Below are positions 1 through 13,098 of a stretch of 64,000 nt of DNA, piece after piece. Source of the DNA: Phorcus lineatus (taxonomy: Eukaryota; Mollusca; Gastropoda; Trochida; Trochidae); NCBI GenBank assembly GCA_921293015.1, contig OV121081.1, positions 51,919,877-51,983,876 on the forward strand. The letters are read 5' to 3'. The notes beneath the pieces are model-generated. The model made no database searches. It had not been told where the DNA came from and was given only the letters and a program-made list of their open reading frames with translations. The position numbers and the translations under genes are program-made. Each line of letters starts with the position of its first letter. The first letter of the stretch is position 1.

Positions 1-2568
1 GGTAGGTTTGGATAATCTTTTCATAGTCGAGAAACTTACCATCATCTTCCACAACATCATTGATAAAGAAAATACCCGCGGTTGACATGCTCTTGTTGTT
101 TAAAGTTTTCTTGTTTAAATTTATGTTATCATTTTTCCACATTGGCTGAGATAAGAGAGCGGATTGGGTTTTAACATTATTTCCTTTTTGTTTTATGAAG
201 TGACCCCACGAATGTAAGACATCTTTCCAAAATTCATTAGTTTTTTTTAGTTAATACATCATTGATAATTGATTCTTCGTTGTACTGATAGAAATCATTA
301 TGTAAGGGAGATATATTTAATTGAAACAATGTCTTTAGTTTTGATTTATCATCAGAATTATAAAGTCTTTTCACCCAGCTTATTTTTTGTGAAAGCAATG
401 TATTTCGTATATCCGGTACTCTGAAGCCTCCTTCAGTGTAATTTTTTGGTTATTATTTCACGTTTTATTTTATCTGGCTTTCCTTTCCAAACAAAGTTAA
501 AGCAGAGTTTTTCGATTTCTTTGATGGTACTTTCGTTCGGCTAGGTAATACATTAGAGACATGGTTTAACTTTGGTAAAATAAGACTTTTCAGGACAGTT
601 GTCCTTCCAAGTGGTGTGATATCTCTTCTGAGCCAATGATTCATTGTAATTTTAATTTGCTTCAATTTATCTTTGTAATTTCTCTCTACCATTTCTGCCA
701 AGTTGTGTGTAAATGTTATGCCAAGGATAGTAAATTCCTTTTTTGACCAATCTAATTTATGTTCTTTGCAAAACGTTTTGTTTGAGTTTTTCAGTGAACC
801 TAATCATATAACTTGTGTTTTGCTAGTATTTACTTTCAAACCTGAAAATGAAGCATATTGTGCTAGTATTTGGAGTGTACTTTGAAGGCATGCTTCTGTT
901 CCATCCAATGTCAAAGAGGTATCGTCTGCGAACTGCGAGATGAGATATTCGCTATCACCTATTTTTATTCCTTTTATCTTTTTATTGTTACGGATCATAA
1001 TACTTAGAATTTCTGCACATAGGATAAAAAGATATGGCGATAATGGATCGCCTTGTCTACAGCCGCGAGTTATGTCAAAAAAATCTGATGCGAAACCATT
1101 CACAAGCACACTTGAATTTATATTTGTGTAAAAAGTACTAATCCATTTTCTGAGATTTGGGCCAAAATTGAAAAATTCAAGAACATTCCCAATAAAGTCC
1201 CAATCAACTGAGTCAAATGCCTTTTCGAAATCTATAAGTAGGAGCAGTCTTGGTATTTCCATAGTTTCTGTATAATCAATGATATCATAAAACCTCTTTG
1301 GTCTTCATGTATTATTTTTGGAAGTAGTCCCTTTATTCGATTTGCTATTGTAGCAGAAGCTATCTTGTAGGATACGTTTAGTAGCGATATTGGTCTCAAA
1401 TTTTTTAAAAACTGTTTCGGCTTATTTCCTTTGGGTATACAGGTTATGAGACCTTGTTTTTGACTTACAGATAACTCTCCTGTTCTAAAAGACATGTTTA
1501 ACGAGCGTATCAAGTACATATGTATATCAAGCCAAAAGAATTTAAAGAATTCTTCTGTGAAACCTGATGGGCCTGGGCTCTTATCATTTTTCATTTTTTT
1601 GAGTGATGCTAACACTTCCTCGTATTGTAATTCTCCCTCGAGAGTATATTTGTCGTTATCTTTAAGCTTTGGAACCTCAACATTTCCTATTAACATGTTT
1701 AGATCTACTGATTTACAAACATGTTTGGTATAAAGATTTTTATAATAGTGTTTTGTTTCATTTACAATTTCTTTTGTATCAGTTATGGTTTTGTTGTCTC
1801 TCGTTTCTAGTTTAGATATGGATTTATTTATAAAGTTTGCTTTCTCAAGCGATAAGAAATACCTTGTTGGTTTTTCACCTTTTTCTTTCCATTCACATTT
1901 AGATCTCATCATTATACCTTCAGCTTTTATGTTGTTTAACTTTCAAGATTTTTGCTAGTTATATTAATTTCATTCAAAATCAAATCCTTTTTTGTAATAT
2001 TATCACTTTCATCGAGATCTTTCTGGAGATTATTTAGGGTTTCATTTAATTTATTTTCATATTTTTCTCTTTCTCCTTTACGTTCGGATGAATATTTTAT
2101 CGTGAATCCTCTTATCATTACGAGTAGTGTTTCGAAAAACAGCTGATCATCTATACTGAATATTGCCTTCCCTTGAGGATCTGTTCCTGTTAGATATTGC
2201 TCTTTTGTTGCGTTAATTAACGATTTTATCTCTGATACGTAACATTTGTCATAGAGAAGGGAGTTATTACATTTCCAAAATCCTCTTCCTCTTTCAATGT
2301 CTTTTAATTTCAAGTTCACCCATGTTATTGAGTGGTCTGATTTATAAGCCGATTCAATATTTGCATTTTCAACAGCTGGTTCTAAATCTCTAGACATTAT
2401 GAAAAAATCTAATCTAGATTGTTTTATCGGTTTTCTTTGTCTCCAGGTATAACCTTTACTCCCTGGATTTAAATAACGCCACGGATCGATTGCATTATAT
2501 TCCTCAATAAATGAAAGTATTACATCTCTTGCTTTTTGGTTATTTACATGCTTGTAATGGGCAACATT
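1..2568 (-). mobile_element. L1/Tx1-like LINE ORF2, RT half (broken)
   Basis: Minus-strand remains of a non-LTR retrotransposon ORF2; the end of the protein lies before base 1. Reading down from 2568 there is the end of the apurinic-type endonuclease (HYKHVNN, SRLDFF, then SDHSITW with the conserved Asp-His), a linker at 2397-1936, and the reverse transcriptase: CIPKGNKPKQFLKNLRPISL near 1400-1450, LLLIDFEKAFDSVDWDF near 1200-1240, GCRQGDPLSPYLF near 1050, and the catalytic FADD near 925. A frameshift with a short deletion near 1260-1315 removes the residues after DQRGFM. A Trp codon is TGA near 800, and another frameshift lies near 535. It is therefore not functional. The other part of the same element lies at 6231-6712. 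Assignment to the L1/Tx1 group rests on motif style only. Confidence 0.88.
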
Positions 2569-5500
2569 CCCCAGTTACGTCCCTTATAACTAGCCCACTT
2601 GGGGGCGACACTCACTACGGTCCAACAAACCGGAAGTACTTGAATCACTAATGGTGATTTCTACATCAATTTTCTAGACACATTTTAAAAACATGCTGAC
2701 ATATTGTTGTTGCGTGTCTGGGCTCCAACCGTGGATGATTGACATTCCTCAGTGACCCTTCTCTCAAGAAAAAATGAATGATCCCTATTTGACGGAACGA
2801 TGACGATAAATCAGAGCAAGGTATGGCAGCCGTCGACTCGTTTCAAATCATCGGATTTCACTTCAGTTACAAGTTATGGTGAGGGAACATAAGTCATGAA
2901 AATCGCATTATTTGATTTTTTATCGTTCGAATCATTGTTGCGATAGGTTGTAAACCAATTAAAGTTTTACAAAATGGAAACAGTGTTGGTAACCTGGAAG
3001 TACACGTAGTGATATGATTAGTATGTCATATTTGATATTCCCTTAGAGTTACATGTTATTTTCGTGCAGCATGAATAATTGTAATGAGATGAATTATTTT
3101 TTTTATATCTTTGTCAAACTTTCCGGATTTATTTGAAATCTTCTCATTTTGAAGTACATTATTTAAATTCAATATTCAGACGACCATCGTGACAAGAGGA
3201 TATTTGACATTTCTCTATGGTTCTGACTGACTTGAGTTACAAGGAGGGATTCATTTTCTCATCGCAAGACATCAAGGACTTTCAAAATCATCATGGCATG
3301 TATGGTCAGTAACCTGTCATCCTCGCAAGACAATTTTAGCTTCTAGTAAAAAATAAATAATATTCATATCCATCTATTATTTCGTATTAAATTATATTAC
3401 TTTACATTTTCTGTGTTTAAGCCTTTATTTTAAATTTTGAAAGTTTTCTGTGTTTGCCTCTTTGCAAATATGTCATTCATTTGGTTAATACTGTTGTTTG
3501 TGAACAGTTATAAAGTTATCAATCTGAAATGTGTAAATATACATGTAAAATGTGTTATTTCCTTCACATGTATTGATTATTTGAGATCTGAAATTTTGTG
3601 TACAGAGTCACCCGTGTAAGATATTTGCAGCTGTAATACCGCTGTGTGTATGACGTCACAATAGTGTGTAGTTGTGAAGTCATAATGTCAAAATGGAAGG
3701 CTGTTTAGTAGCTTCTATTTCTGTACCTTTATTTCTACTAGATTAGAAGGAAGAAACTTCGGATGCTGAAATGTGCTATACTCCTGATTCCTTACTCATA
3801 CTATGGCCCCGGCTTAATGATGATAAATTTTATTGATGAGCTACACAGCTTTTATTCCCATTGTAAATACCTTGCACAAAAACTGATGTAAATGTCTTTT
3901 TATAGGTGGCACACCAAAAAGAAGAGAGAAAAATCAAGGCACTGTACCCTCCAAATTTCCCTGGACAAACTCTGATGGGACTGATTTGAAACTGAAGAGG
4001 AAACGTAGGCAGGAAGGGCGAGAAATAAAGATATAAGAACCGTCTGAGAGTAAATGTGACATGGATGTTGATCATGTAGCAAGGGAGGAAATAATTTATT
4101 CTGAGTCAGGTGGACAGAATTATGTGACAAATAAACAGGGATTGGGAAAGGCGGGGTCCATGGGCCATTTTGCACACTGGAAGAAAAAATGGCCCATTCA
4201 AATTTGAAAATTTTACCATTGCTACTAAGGGGAATGGCCCATTAAAAATTCTGAAAATGACTCGAAGCCCCATTATCAAAGGTGTCTTTCCCAATCCCTG
4301 AATAAATCTATCACTACAGTGACAACTGAGTATGAACACAAATTCTACTACTCATTCATCACTTTCCATTGAGAGCATGTGTTTAATGCTCCAGCAATTC
4401 TGTTTTATACAGGCTTAGCGAATTATTCTGACTAGAGTTTTGTTTTTGTAAGTTTTGGGTCCCTGTGTCCATCACCTTAATTACTTGTATAGTACAGTTC
4501 ACATCATGACCATAAGTGTTGAAAACAACTTTCTTGTCACTCTCATTAAATTGCATCAACATAAGACCAATTTTGAACATAGGCATTTGTTTGATTTGTC
4601 ACAGAAACCAGTCCATAACATTTGGATTACCTGGGTAAACTTTAAGCGAAGAACTTTGAATTGAATGAATAAATGACTTGGCGAGAAAGAGATTTGTCGT
4701 GTTATTTCTGTCCTGTTGACTTCAAGAGTAAAAGAAAATAAAATACTTCAGAGGACACTTGCTGTAGGTATCATTTTAACTTGTTTAATGATGACTGGAT
4801 GTGTCGCACATTGAATTGTTACAGTGTGGAGCTTTTACAACAAGGCAAATATATAGGTACATGTATACATGCTTCACGTCATAATTTTAAGGTCTTGGCT
4901 CGAAAATAACATTGAAGTCACTAGTGCCTAGTGTCATATCAGTTGCCATATTTTTGTCCTGTTGCTCCCTGCTTTGCAGCACATTCACATTCAACAATAG
5001 TGCAGTCTTTACCAATAGAAACATCTATTATATAGGACACACGCTTTTTCATTTCAGCACAACTCATCTTGCAGGGAGAAACATGAATATTTCGAAAATC
5101 AACTTATGTCCAGATGTTTAGCACTAGATGAAATATCATGGTGGAAAGTATCAAGGTAGCAGCTGATAGCAGTGTATAGCACCAAAGGGATTTTACTGCC
5201 TCTATTCACACCTATATAGGTCGAGATAGGTGGGATGTCCAAATTCTACCTGCATCATTTCAGGTTTCTTTCAAAAGTTGCTGATCCTGTCATAACTCTC
5301 CAGTCTGAAACAGTAACACAACACAATGACAATGAAATGACTGATTCAACATGTAACATAATTATTTAACGACATCCAAGAGAATATTATTATTTTATTT
5401 TTGCAAATGCTTTTATCAAATCTTAAAGAAATTAAGATGCAGTTTTGGTTGATTTTAAGATAATATTACTTTGTTGATTTTGTTCACAGATGTTAATTTA

Positions 5501-6230
5501 TCAATTTAATTCTAATAATAATTGTGCAGTTATTTTAGAATCTACAATCTGCAATGTGTACTAAGATAGGACCCACAATAATAAAGGACCTCCTTCATGA
5601 ATGACCATATGAATATTTCAAACGCAAGTCAAGATTGTCAACATCAGTTAAACTGCTTTTCTACACTATCAATCTGTGTTTAAAAAAACGGTAAAATTTC
5701 TAGTTGTGGCATGTGTCATTATCAGCTAATCGAAGTGTATTTCTTGATCCTATTAGGCCTACCACGGAAAAAAGGAACACGGGATAGAAGTCTATAATCT
5801 CGATATCAAATCAGATTATTTCTGTTGAATTTTTTTACTGCATGAGTTGTTAAAATCATTTTCTTACTCTTTTAAAAGAAAGCATTTGAATGTGCTGCCG
5901 AATAGATAAGCGCATAGAAATCAGTAAAAAAAATACTTGTGAAACTAGGTTATCAATATCAGACTATTTATATCATTGCATCACATCATTTAAAATATCG
6001 AACTTACCTCTCTACCAAGTTTATTTTTCGTCCAGAAATCCTGGCTCCTCCGTTTTCAGCTCAGCTTTAAGTTTCGGTATTCTCCAACTTTTGTCATTCA
6101 TGAATTCTAAAAACTTCAAACACGTCAAATCAATCACTTGGTGAATTGAACGGAGCGCTGAATCTGCTTGGACCATAAACTACGCGTGCGCCGCCTGGGG
6201 GCCAAGGGAGGAAACTCTAGGATTTTCTCC
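2569..6230. mobile_element. 3.66-kb insertion inside the LINE, type unknown
   Basis: The LINE endonuclease reading frame stops at base 6231 and resumes at 2568. The bases between are foreign to it and are flanked by a 4-bp duplication CATT (2565-2568 and 6231-6234). No transposase, integrase or long ORF is visible. The two ends show no convincing terminal inverted repeat. A short open stretch at 3906-4037 (+), preceded by an acceptor-like tttttatag, encodes a very basic 43-residue peptide rich in Lys and Arg, with no recognised family. A complete MITE sits at 4136-4300. The insert could be a non-autonomous DNA element or a captured host segment; I cannot tell which. Confidence 0.6.
4136..4300. 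mobile_element. 165-bp MITE with perfect 15-bp inverted ends
   Basis: Begins CAGGGATTGGGAAAG and ends with its exact reverse complement CTTTCCCAATCCCTG. It is flanked on both sides by AATAAA (4130-4135 and 4301-4306), a likely target duplication. The CAGGG start resembles hAT-type ends, but a 6-bp rather than 8-bp duplication is seen, so the superfamily is left open. Its interior has no coding capacity. Confidence 0.85.
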
Positions 6231-6712
6231 CATTGAAAAGGTCGATTTCGGGATTTTGAACAAGATTCCAGTCACCGCAAATTGAAAAATGATCCGATTC
6301 AAACTCATTGATAATTTTCAATAGGTTTTCAAAAAAACGTAGGGTTATCTGTATTTGGCCCATAAAGGGTTATTAAGGTAACTGTTTTATCGTAAATCTC
6401 TATTTTAAGTGCAAGGAAATTACCATTAGACTCATCTTGCTTTTTTTCTAATATTTTAACATCCAAGTCTTCTTTGAATAAAATGGCCACGCCACGTGCA
6501 TTACTTTTATACGAACTAAAGAAACACTTATTTGAGCCCCAATCGATTTTAATTGCGAATCGAATTAATTCTAAGTCTGACGTGAAATGCTTGTCTTGAA
6601 GACAATATATATCGGCTTTTTTGCGTTTAAGATTGGAAAATACATCTATTCGCTTTTTTTTATTATCTAGTCCTTGACAATTCGAAGTTAGTATTTTCAG
6701 GTTACCATTCAT
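6231..6712 (-). mobile_element. L1/Tx1-like LINE ORF2, endonuclease start
   Basis: N-terminal part of the endonuclease of the same LINE as 1-2568. The ATG is at 6712 (MNGNLKILTSNCQGL, with the SNCQGL motif typical of LINE endonuclease starts). Then come LQDKH near residue 40 and GDWNLVQNPEIDLFN near 6231-6270. The usual catalytic Glu of LQE-T-H is Asp here. A one-base slip near 6329 breaks the frame. The protein resumes as HYKHVNN on the far side of the 2569-6230 insertion, so the two pieces were once continuous. No ORF1 was seen upstream on the minus strand. Confidence 0.85.
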
Positions 6713-9001
6713 GTGTAAATATTCTGAGTGGTGTGTTCAAGTATGATCGTGTACATGTACCTATATATAAATGAAAGGTGCAGAGAAGAAGAGATAAGGA
6801 AAGGATATATACATAGAAGAAAGAAGTAGAAATACAAGAAATTATATACAATACAACGAGAATGCATTCGTTAGTAAAGACAGACTACATGGTGGATGCA
6901 TTTATTGTGTAAGGCCTCCGGTTTCTAGAAAACGGGGAAAAGGCTCGTACTTTGCGTGTGGTGTACATTGCAAACGCGAGTTGGTGTTTGGTAGCATGCT
7001 GAGAATGAATACCATGAGTTTGCTTTGGAATGTGTTAGATTGACAATGTCATTACAGATGTAGTATTGGAAAAACTGCGGTCTGTACTTTATCATCTATG
7101 ATTATTTGGATTCGATGTAATTGGTTGGTAAATTTAATTTATATTGATTGTTTTTGAATACATGTAATGATGTGGAGTAAATTTGACATTTCCTTTTTCC
7201 TGACTGCTAAGAAAAGGAGTTATATGTACACAATGATAACATATACTTTCAAAAGCGTCTGAGGAAAGATATAAGAATAGAAACATTCATTTCAAAATCT
7301 AATATCATCGATAATTAAATATATATTTACATATACTTTTTGTGTATGATTTTAGGCATCTTTCACAACAAGAAATAAATTTACTTGTTATGAAAGTGTC
7401 TATACATAGTAAACACTTATGTAAATTTAGTTAATCATTTACAGTATGTGGTAAGTAAAAATCAAACAATTACCCTATAAGCATAAGTAAATGCATGTCG
7501 TAGCATTCAAATACTAACTGAACACTTCGATGCATATAATGCAAGTGTGCATTTAAATGATCAAACGTATGATCAGGTTGATAAACACTTGTTATTACAT
7601 TGCAAGACTTATATAAAGATAACATTGTTAATAAGAATGCACACATAGGCATAGGAACTTGGCTATTTTAGCATTATATTGAAAAGTTGTTGTACTGACA
7701 GTTTTTAGTATATGTAAAATATTGAGTACATTAGCAATAGGACATGTACCAATTAAAAGATTTTGCACTTGCAATCGAAAGTACATATTTAGATACTTAT
7801 TTTCATTTTGTAGAATATAATTATAAAGTGTACTCATATATTCACATGAGTATATACTCACTGAGGTCTTTACTTGAAACTACTTACAATTAAATGTATG
7901 TAAAGTATTTTCAAATGTATTCAGTTGTTTCTCTTTCTATTTAAAAAAAAAGAATGAATCATAATGTGTACAGTATTTCCGTGATGACCTGTATATATAG
8001 TTTATATAATGGTGTTTTTTGTTTTTGTCAAGTTGAAAAATATTGAATCTTTGTCATGTAAATGTTAGATTATTAAAGTGTTGAATTTGACATATTTAAA
8101 TGAGACCAAATTGTATGCTTTATATCTTTCAAATGTTCGTATCATTGTTCCGTTTACATGAATACTGGAGAGAATAAAGTTAAGCTTCTGCAGACGTTGT
8201 ATATATCAGTAAATAATAATCAAATAGATTTTGTATACATTAGTCAATTCCATTATCATTAAATGCATGAAAACCTGCTAAATACATGGAGAGTCGCTTT
8301 CGGTGAAATGGAAATACAGACTTGACAATAACAATGCGGAGATATATTGTGACCCGGAACTAGGTCGTAATGTACAACAGGTCAAAAGTCAAAGTCCTCG
8401 CTAACTATCAGTGAAGTGACTACTTGTATAGGGTTGTTTTACTTCGTCCAATTTGCTACTGGAATAACCCGGAACAAACGAACTGCGTAAGCAAAATGCA
8501 GAGGTTAAATTGTTATTTTCTAGTCTATTGAGTAAACACCAGCATTTTAAATTAAATAGGAAAATTACTTACTATTACTTAGTTTGTTTTTAAATGGTTT
8601 TCGTACAATGCTACAATAAATTTCAGCGCAGTTCCAGTCGATGCTTGCAGGTTTCGCCGCATTTCATAGCTACTATGGTGTTTCGGGCTTTCTCCCTGCA
8701 ATAATACTGACAGCCGTGATATCAGTGTAATACTCATGAAAGTGGCTTTCAACCCCAAATCACCTCATCTCTTCGAGGTTATATGTACTATATATTTATG
8801 CAGCAAGATTATTTGTTGAATGAATTATTTCCCTAAGATTCAAGCAAAATCTACCCTGGGCTGGAAAAATATGTTTCAATGTTTATGTGTCTATCAAATA
8901 CTTCAATTTTTTAGAATAAAAATTCATATAGGTATACCCAAATACATTATACATGATGAAATATCAATATTAACATATCAAACTTAATTATGTCACATCA
9001 C
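6713..9001. other. Non-coding stretch, nothing recognised
   Basis: A+T-rich sequence upstream (minus-strand sense) of the LINE endonuclease start. Only short ORFs with no family resemblance and low-complexity composition were seen. Part of it could be the LINE 5' untranslated region. Confidence 0.4.
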
Positions 9002-9447
9002 TTAAAGGGCCACAGAGTATATATTTGGAGTCAAATTTGTTAAACTTCACAGAGTTATTCAATAGAAATATAGTGTTTGTTTCATCATAGTGACAATAAA
9101 CACGTTAACGTCGTAATTTATGATCGAAAACCGGACAATGGCGCCTGCCTATGACTGAAACGTAATTTGTGAATCTTATTTACAGCAGATATCAAAACAA
9201 AAAGGGGTTGATAGGGTTAAGTAAGTCATATAACATATAAATAAGTAAATAGGACGCAGAATTTCGACTTCATAACATTTATTTAGCCGTTTTTCATTGA
9301 AAACAAGCAAAATATGGTAATTTTGACAGTTTTGAGTTAAAAATGGAACATTAGAAAGTCGATTTGAACCTACCTTAGAGCAAATGATATTTTGACTCTA
9401 TACAAACCACCTACAAAGTTTATGAAACATACTCTGCGTCCCTTCAA
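9002..9447. mobile_element. MITE family B, copy 1
   Basis: About 446 bp with imperfect inverted ends: left TTAAAGGGCCACAGAGTATA, right the reverse complement of TTGAAGGGACGCAGAGTATG. The interior near 9110-9170 carries the core GATCGAAAACCGGACAATGG followed by AAACGTAATTT. The same core recurs at 17.2, 28.6, 41.9, 46.7 and 49.3 kb. No coding capacity, so presumably mobilised by a transposase encoded elsewhere. Confidence 0.75.
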
Positions 9448-11061
9448 ACAAAAGAACATTCTTATCACATATCACTTACTGTCCTGGTACAAATTAGAAT
9501 ATTTCACACTATGTGCCTGTCGTCCAAAATTATATATCGAGTTTTATTCTTCGTTACGGTATTTCCTCTTTCCACAAAACATCATATCGATCCCCTCCTG
9601 AAACAACATCCGACATCAAGACATGCCCAAACTCAAACTCTGTACTCTCTGTAAAACCGCAAATGGCCGGCGTTACATGAGATTAACATAAACACATTTC
9701 ACAAGAGGTAAACTTCAGAAATTTGCCTAAACTCAAATAACCCAGTGTAACATATCTCAACAATAATATAAAGTTGCTCATTGAGTATAGATTCTAACGC
9801 CATACAATCTAAATAAAATTTAATCAATAGGGTTTATTTACATATTAGATGATAATATGATAAAGAGCTGTCTCTCTGTTCACTTTAGAAATAACGACTG
9901 TTTGTGAAGTAGCATAACTTGACATTACAACAAATATAGCACTGTTATCCTCCTCATCCCATACGAAATAAGTTAACTTAACGCGTCGTAAAACAGTTAA
10001 CTTTGTCACATGACATTACATCATATACGTTCAATTAACCAAGGCTTTACATATATTTATATATCACATTTCATTTTTCCACTCTCATCACATCGATCAT
10101 CAACAATCAAGTAGGCAAGTTAGCTACTAGTATGATTTACCTTAACTCGTGCTTCTTACAGCATTAAATAACACCTAGATTATATCTACAAATTATCAAA
10201 TTCGAATCAAATAATAATCAAATACCATGATATAAAACTTAGTGTATGTAAAATATAATAACATTTACACAAATATATAAATGAAATTGAATTTTGAGCT
10301 ATGGGAGATAATAAAAATTATCGTATGGTCATGTATATAAAAATTGCGATGCTAAATTGCTTGATAAAATGTAAAGTTAAGCATAACATGTATTAAATAG
10401 CATATTAAAGCAACGTGCACTTTTACAGGCAAAACTTATCGCATAGTCAATTCTAATGTTAAGACTTCTCCGTAAACAGGTTATGTCAGCGGATGACCCC
10501 AGGCTACACTTCTATCTATGTCACAATTTCCAGGGAGACATATTTACCTTACTGCGCCGTTTAACGAGGGAACACGGACGTGAATCACAACTATATAGCT
10601 ACTATCTAATATTCCTGTACGTTTTGTGATCTTTAATTCGAAGTCGTGTTGTGAAGAAAAGCACATTGTGTGTAAAGAGAAACCTTGACCTTGTGTTTAA
10701 ATGACGATCACTTCATCTGAAGGTTGAGTGGACTTACTAGTTCCGCAAAGGAGGATAATAGGAGACCCGCCATACTAACATTGGACGATTGGGACATAGA
10801 CACTGTGACATAATTCAAGTGTGAAGCTTTAAAGCAACGGATTTCATATCTTCCTTTTCATTTTGTTATTTCCGCATACGAATAGCATTTTAAACTGTCA
10901 TCGTCACAGTTTTATAGGAACAACAATCAGTGAAGTAATATCACTTCAACAAATATACTTCAAAACCAAGACACTGAATCTTGTCAAGTGTGTAGAAAGA
11001 AGCAAACTGTTGTGACTTGAATCTTTTCCAGTGTTGAATTGGCAAGATACGTATCGCTAAA
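9448..11061. other. Upstream region of the claudin-like gene
   Basis: No coding region recognised. The last several hundred bases before 11062 probably hold the promoter and 5' UTR of the claudin-like gene, but no TATA box or other clear element decides a start site. Confidence 0.35.
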
Positions 11062-12315
11062 ATGGTAACAACGCTTGTACTGAAGTCAGGAATCATGCTA
11101 CTGGTATTGGGGTTTCTGATCCACGTTGTATCTTTCTCTGTGCCCCACTGGTACAGCGACAGGATACCTGGAGATAGCTATAGCGTGTATGGGGGTCTCT
11201 GGCTCCTCTGTGTTGAAGATGTTGGCTGTGACGCTACACCGGATGGTGTTGGGGGTTAGTATTAAGAAACCAATCTTATCAAATAGAGCTTTAGAATTAC
11301 TTTTTATTTTGTTTTGATGATATGCTTTTCATGTTTACAAAATTATACAACAAAGACGAATTACGGGTAAAAATTTAAACTCATGATAACAAAAATGTTA
11401 TTAATGTCAACACAAATTTATAAATAATCGTGTTCAAATTCAATAATCCTTTGATATTGTTTGTGGTTGAAAATTTAGTATAGATTATCTTGTCATATTG
11501 GCATAATTAGTTTCACTGGTATTTTCACATTTAAACTTTATTGCAAACGTTCAAATTAATTGACGAAATGTAATGTTGAAAGTATTCATTATATGGCAGA
11601 GGGAAAGGAAAAAAGAGATAGTTCAACGTCTAATTTTGATTTTTTTAGACATTCACCTTAATCAAAATAACATCCATAGTCAATCAAATGAATTTAATGT
11701 GTTGTGAATTTGGAATTTGTACTTGCTTTTCAATTATATTCATTACAGATTATATTTACTAACATAATATTCAAGGAAATCATGTTATATCTAATCCGAC
11801 GTGGGACCAGAAGGACGCTGAAACGGTTTCGTTTTGATGAAATTCAGTTTCTTTACAATTAATCAAAACGCTTATTTGCAGGTGTGTTTCACTTCGTGCA
11901 AGCCATGGAGGCTATAGCGCTGATCTTAGGAATATTTGCCCTGGCTTCTCTTTACTGGGTACTAAAAAGTAACTCTACACGGTCCATCAGGTTGATTCAA
12001 GCTCTGACAGCAGCTGCTGGTGAGAATGCTTTATAGAAACTGTTATATCACCAATATGATTAAACATAACTGCTGTAATATGCATGATATGTGGGCAAGT
12101 GCAAATGTCATCCTGACTGAAAACAGTCTTCTATGACACACCAAAACTCACTTATACATTTACTGTCGTAAGAAAAGTGTCATTTTCTGACTTTTTTAAA
12201 ACTAAAATGAAAATAAATGATAAATAAGATGAAATATCACTCAAAAGTGTTTCATATCTCTTTCAGCAGCACGTTAACCCATTTCTTTAAAAATCACGCT
12301 TTATCACAGACCTAC

Positions 12316-12381
<66 letters not shown>

Positions 12382-12521
12382 ATTATTATTATTATTATTC
12401 AGTTATAGTTGAAAACGTCGTTCTTAGTAAATCATTTGAAAATCGACAGCTTCGATACCACAATGCGTTGTTTGTTAAATCCTTTATGTATCTGTATTTA
12501 TGGTCTACGTACGAAATAAGA

Positions 12522-12558
<37 letters not shown>

Positions 12559-12766
12559 CGATGATTCTACATTGTGTATACTCTCCCTTTATACAGGTGT
12601 GCTATCACTTTGTGGAGCAGTCACCTTTATTACAAGATTTACAGACAGCAAGCAATGGGCAGCTTATACTGAGGTTTTTGCTGGCATCAGTTTCCTACTT
12701 TCTGCAGTGTGTTTTTGGCTGGAGGGGAAGAGTCTAATAGACACGTACAACCCAATTGCACCTTGA
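11062..12766 (+). CDS. Claudin/PMP22-superfamily four-TM protein
   Basis: Three coding exons, 11062-11254, 11882-12019 and 12597-12766, give 166 aa. Both introns are phase 1 with GT-AG borders (GTTAGT and GTGAGA donors). Hydrophobic helices lie at about residues 8-28, 74-92, 104-125 and 134-153. The first extracellular loop carries the family signature W(30)...GLW(45-47)..C(50)...C(56), the W-GLW-C-C pattern of PMP22/EMP/MP20/claudin proteins. The length is short for a claudin and close to EMP/PMP22. The family acts in cell-cell junctions or membrane organisation; the specific role here is unknown. The ATG at 11062 is chosen because the first helix follows directly. The second intron contains long ATT and GAT microsatellites. 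The second-exon translation, lost to a simple ORF scan, restores helix 2 and supports the model. Confidence 0.85.
12317..12399. repeat. (ATT)n microsatellite
   Basis: About 80 bp of nearly uninterrupted TTA/ATT triplets, with one break near 12379, in intron 2 of the claudin-like gene. Confidence 0.98.
12522..12565. repeat. (GAT)n microsatellite near a splice acceptor
   Basis: About 14 ATG/GAT triplets ending roughly 30 bases before exon 3 of the claudin-like gene (acceptor atacag at 12591-12596). Open in several frames, so it generates spurious ORFs of poly-Met or poly-Asp. Confidence 0.98.
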
Positions 12767-12995
12767 GGTGTATACGTTGTAGATGTGCCCTTAAAGCAAG
12801 TTTCGTAAGAATAGTGGACGATCTGATACATTTACGCTGTATTCCACGAGAGAGGGGTCCATTAGCTTTTTTCCTTAGGGTCTATTCTTAATGCCATATT
12901 TCATAAATACGTAGTAAGACACTGTTGCTTTGAATAACATGATAAGAAAGACAATAATTTCCTTGGATGCGATATGATATGTATTTGTGTTCATC

Positions 12996-12997
<2 letters not shown>

Positions 12998-13030
<33 letters not shown>
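12998..13030. repeat. (AT)n microsatellite
   Basis: About 16 AT dinucleotides in the 3' UTR region of the claudin-like gene. Confidence 0.97.
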
Positions 13031-13032
<2 letters not shown>

Positions 13033-13092
13033 ATTGTAATATTCCACCTATTTGTGTTTCGTACATGGTCTTTTCAGCCATTAGATTTTCGT

Positions 13093-13098
13093 AATAAA
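13093..13098 (+). terminator. Polyadenylation signal, claudin-like gene
   Basis: AATAAA about 330 bases after the stop codon; the nearest canonical hexamer on this strand. Confidence 0.5.

Noticed and set aside
12468-12737. ORF with poly-Met or poly-Asp
   Set aside because: It runs through the GAT microsatellite and the exon 3 region in frames that do not join exon 2 of the claudin-like gene.
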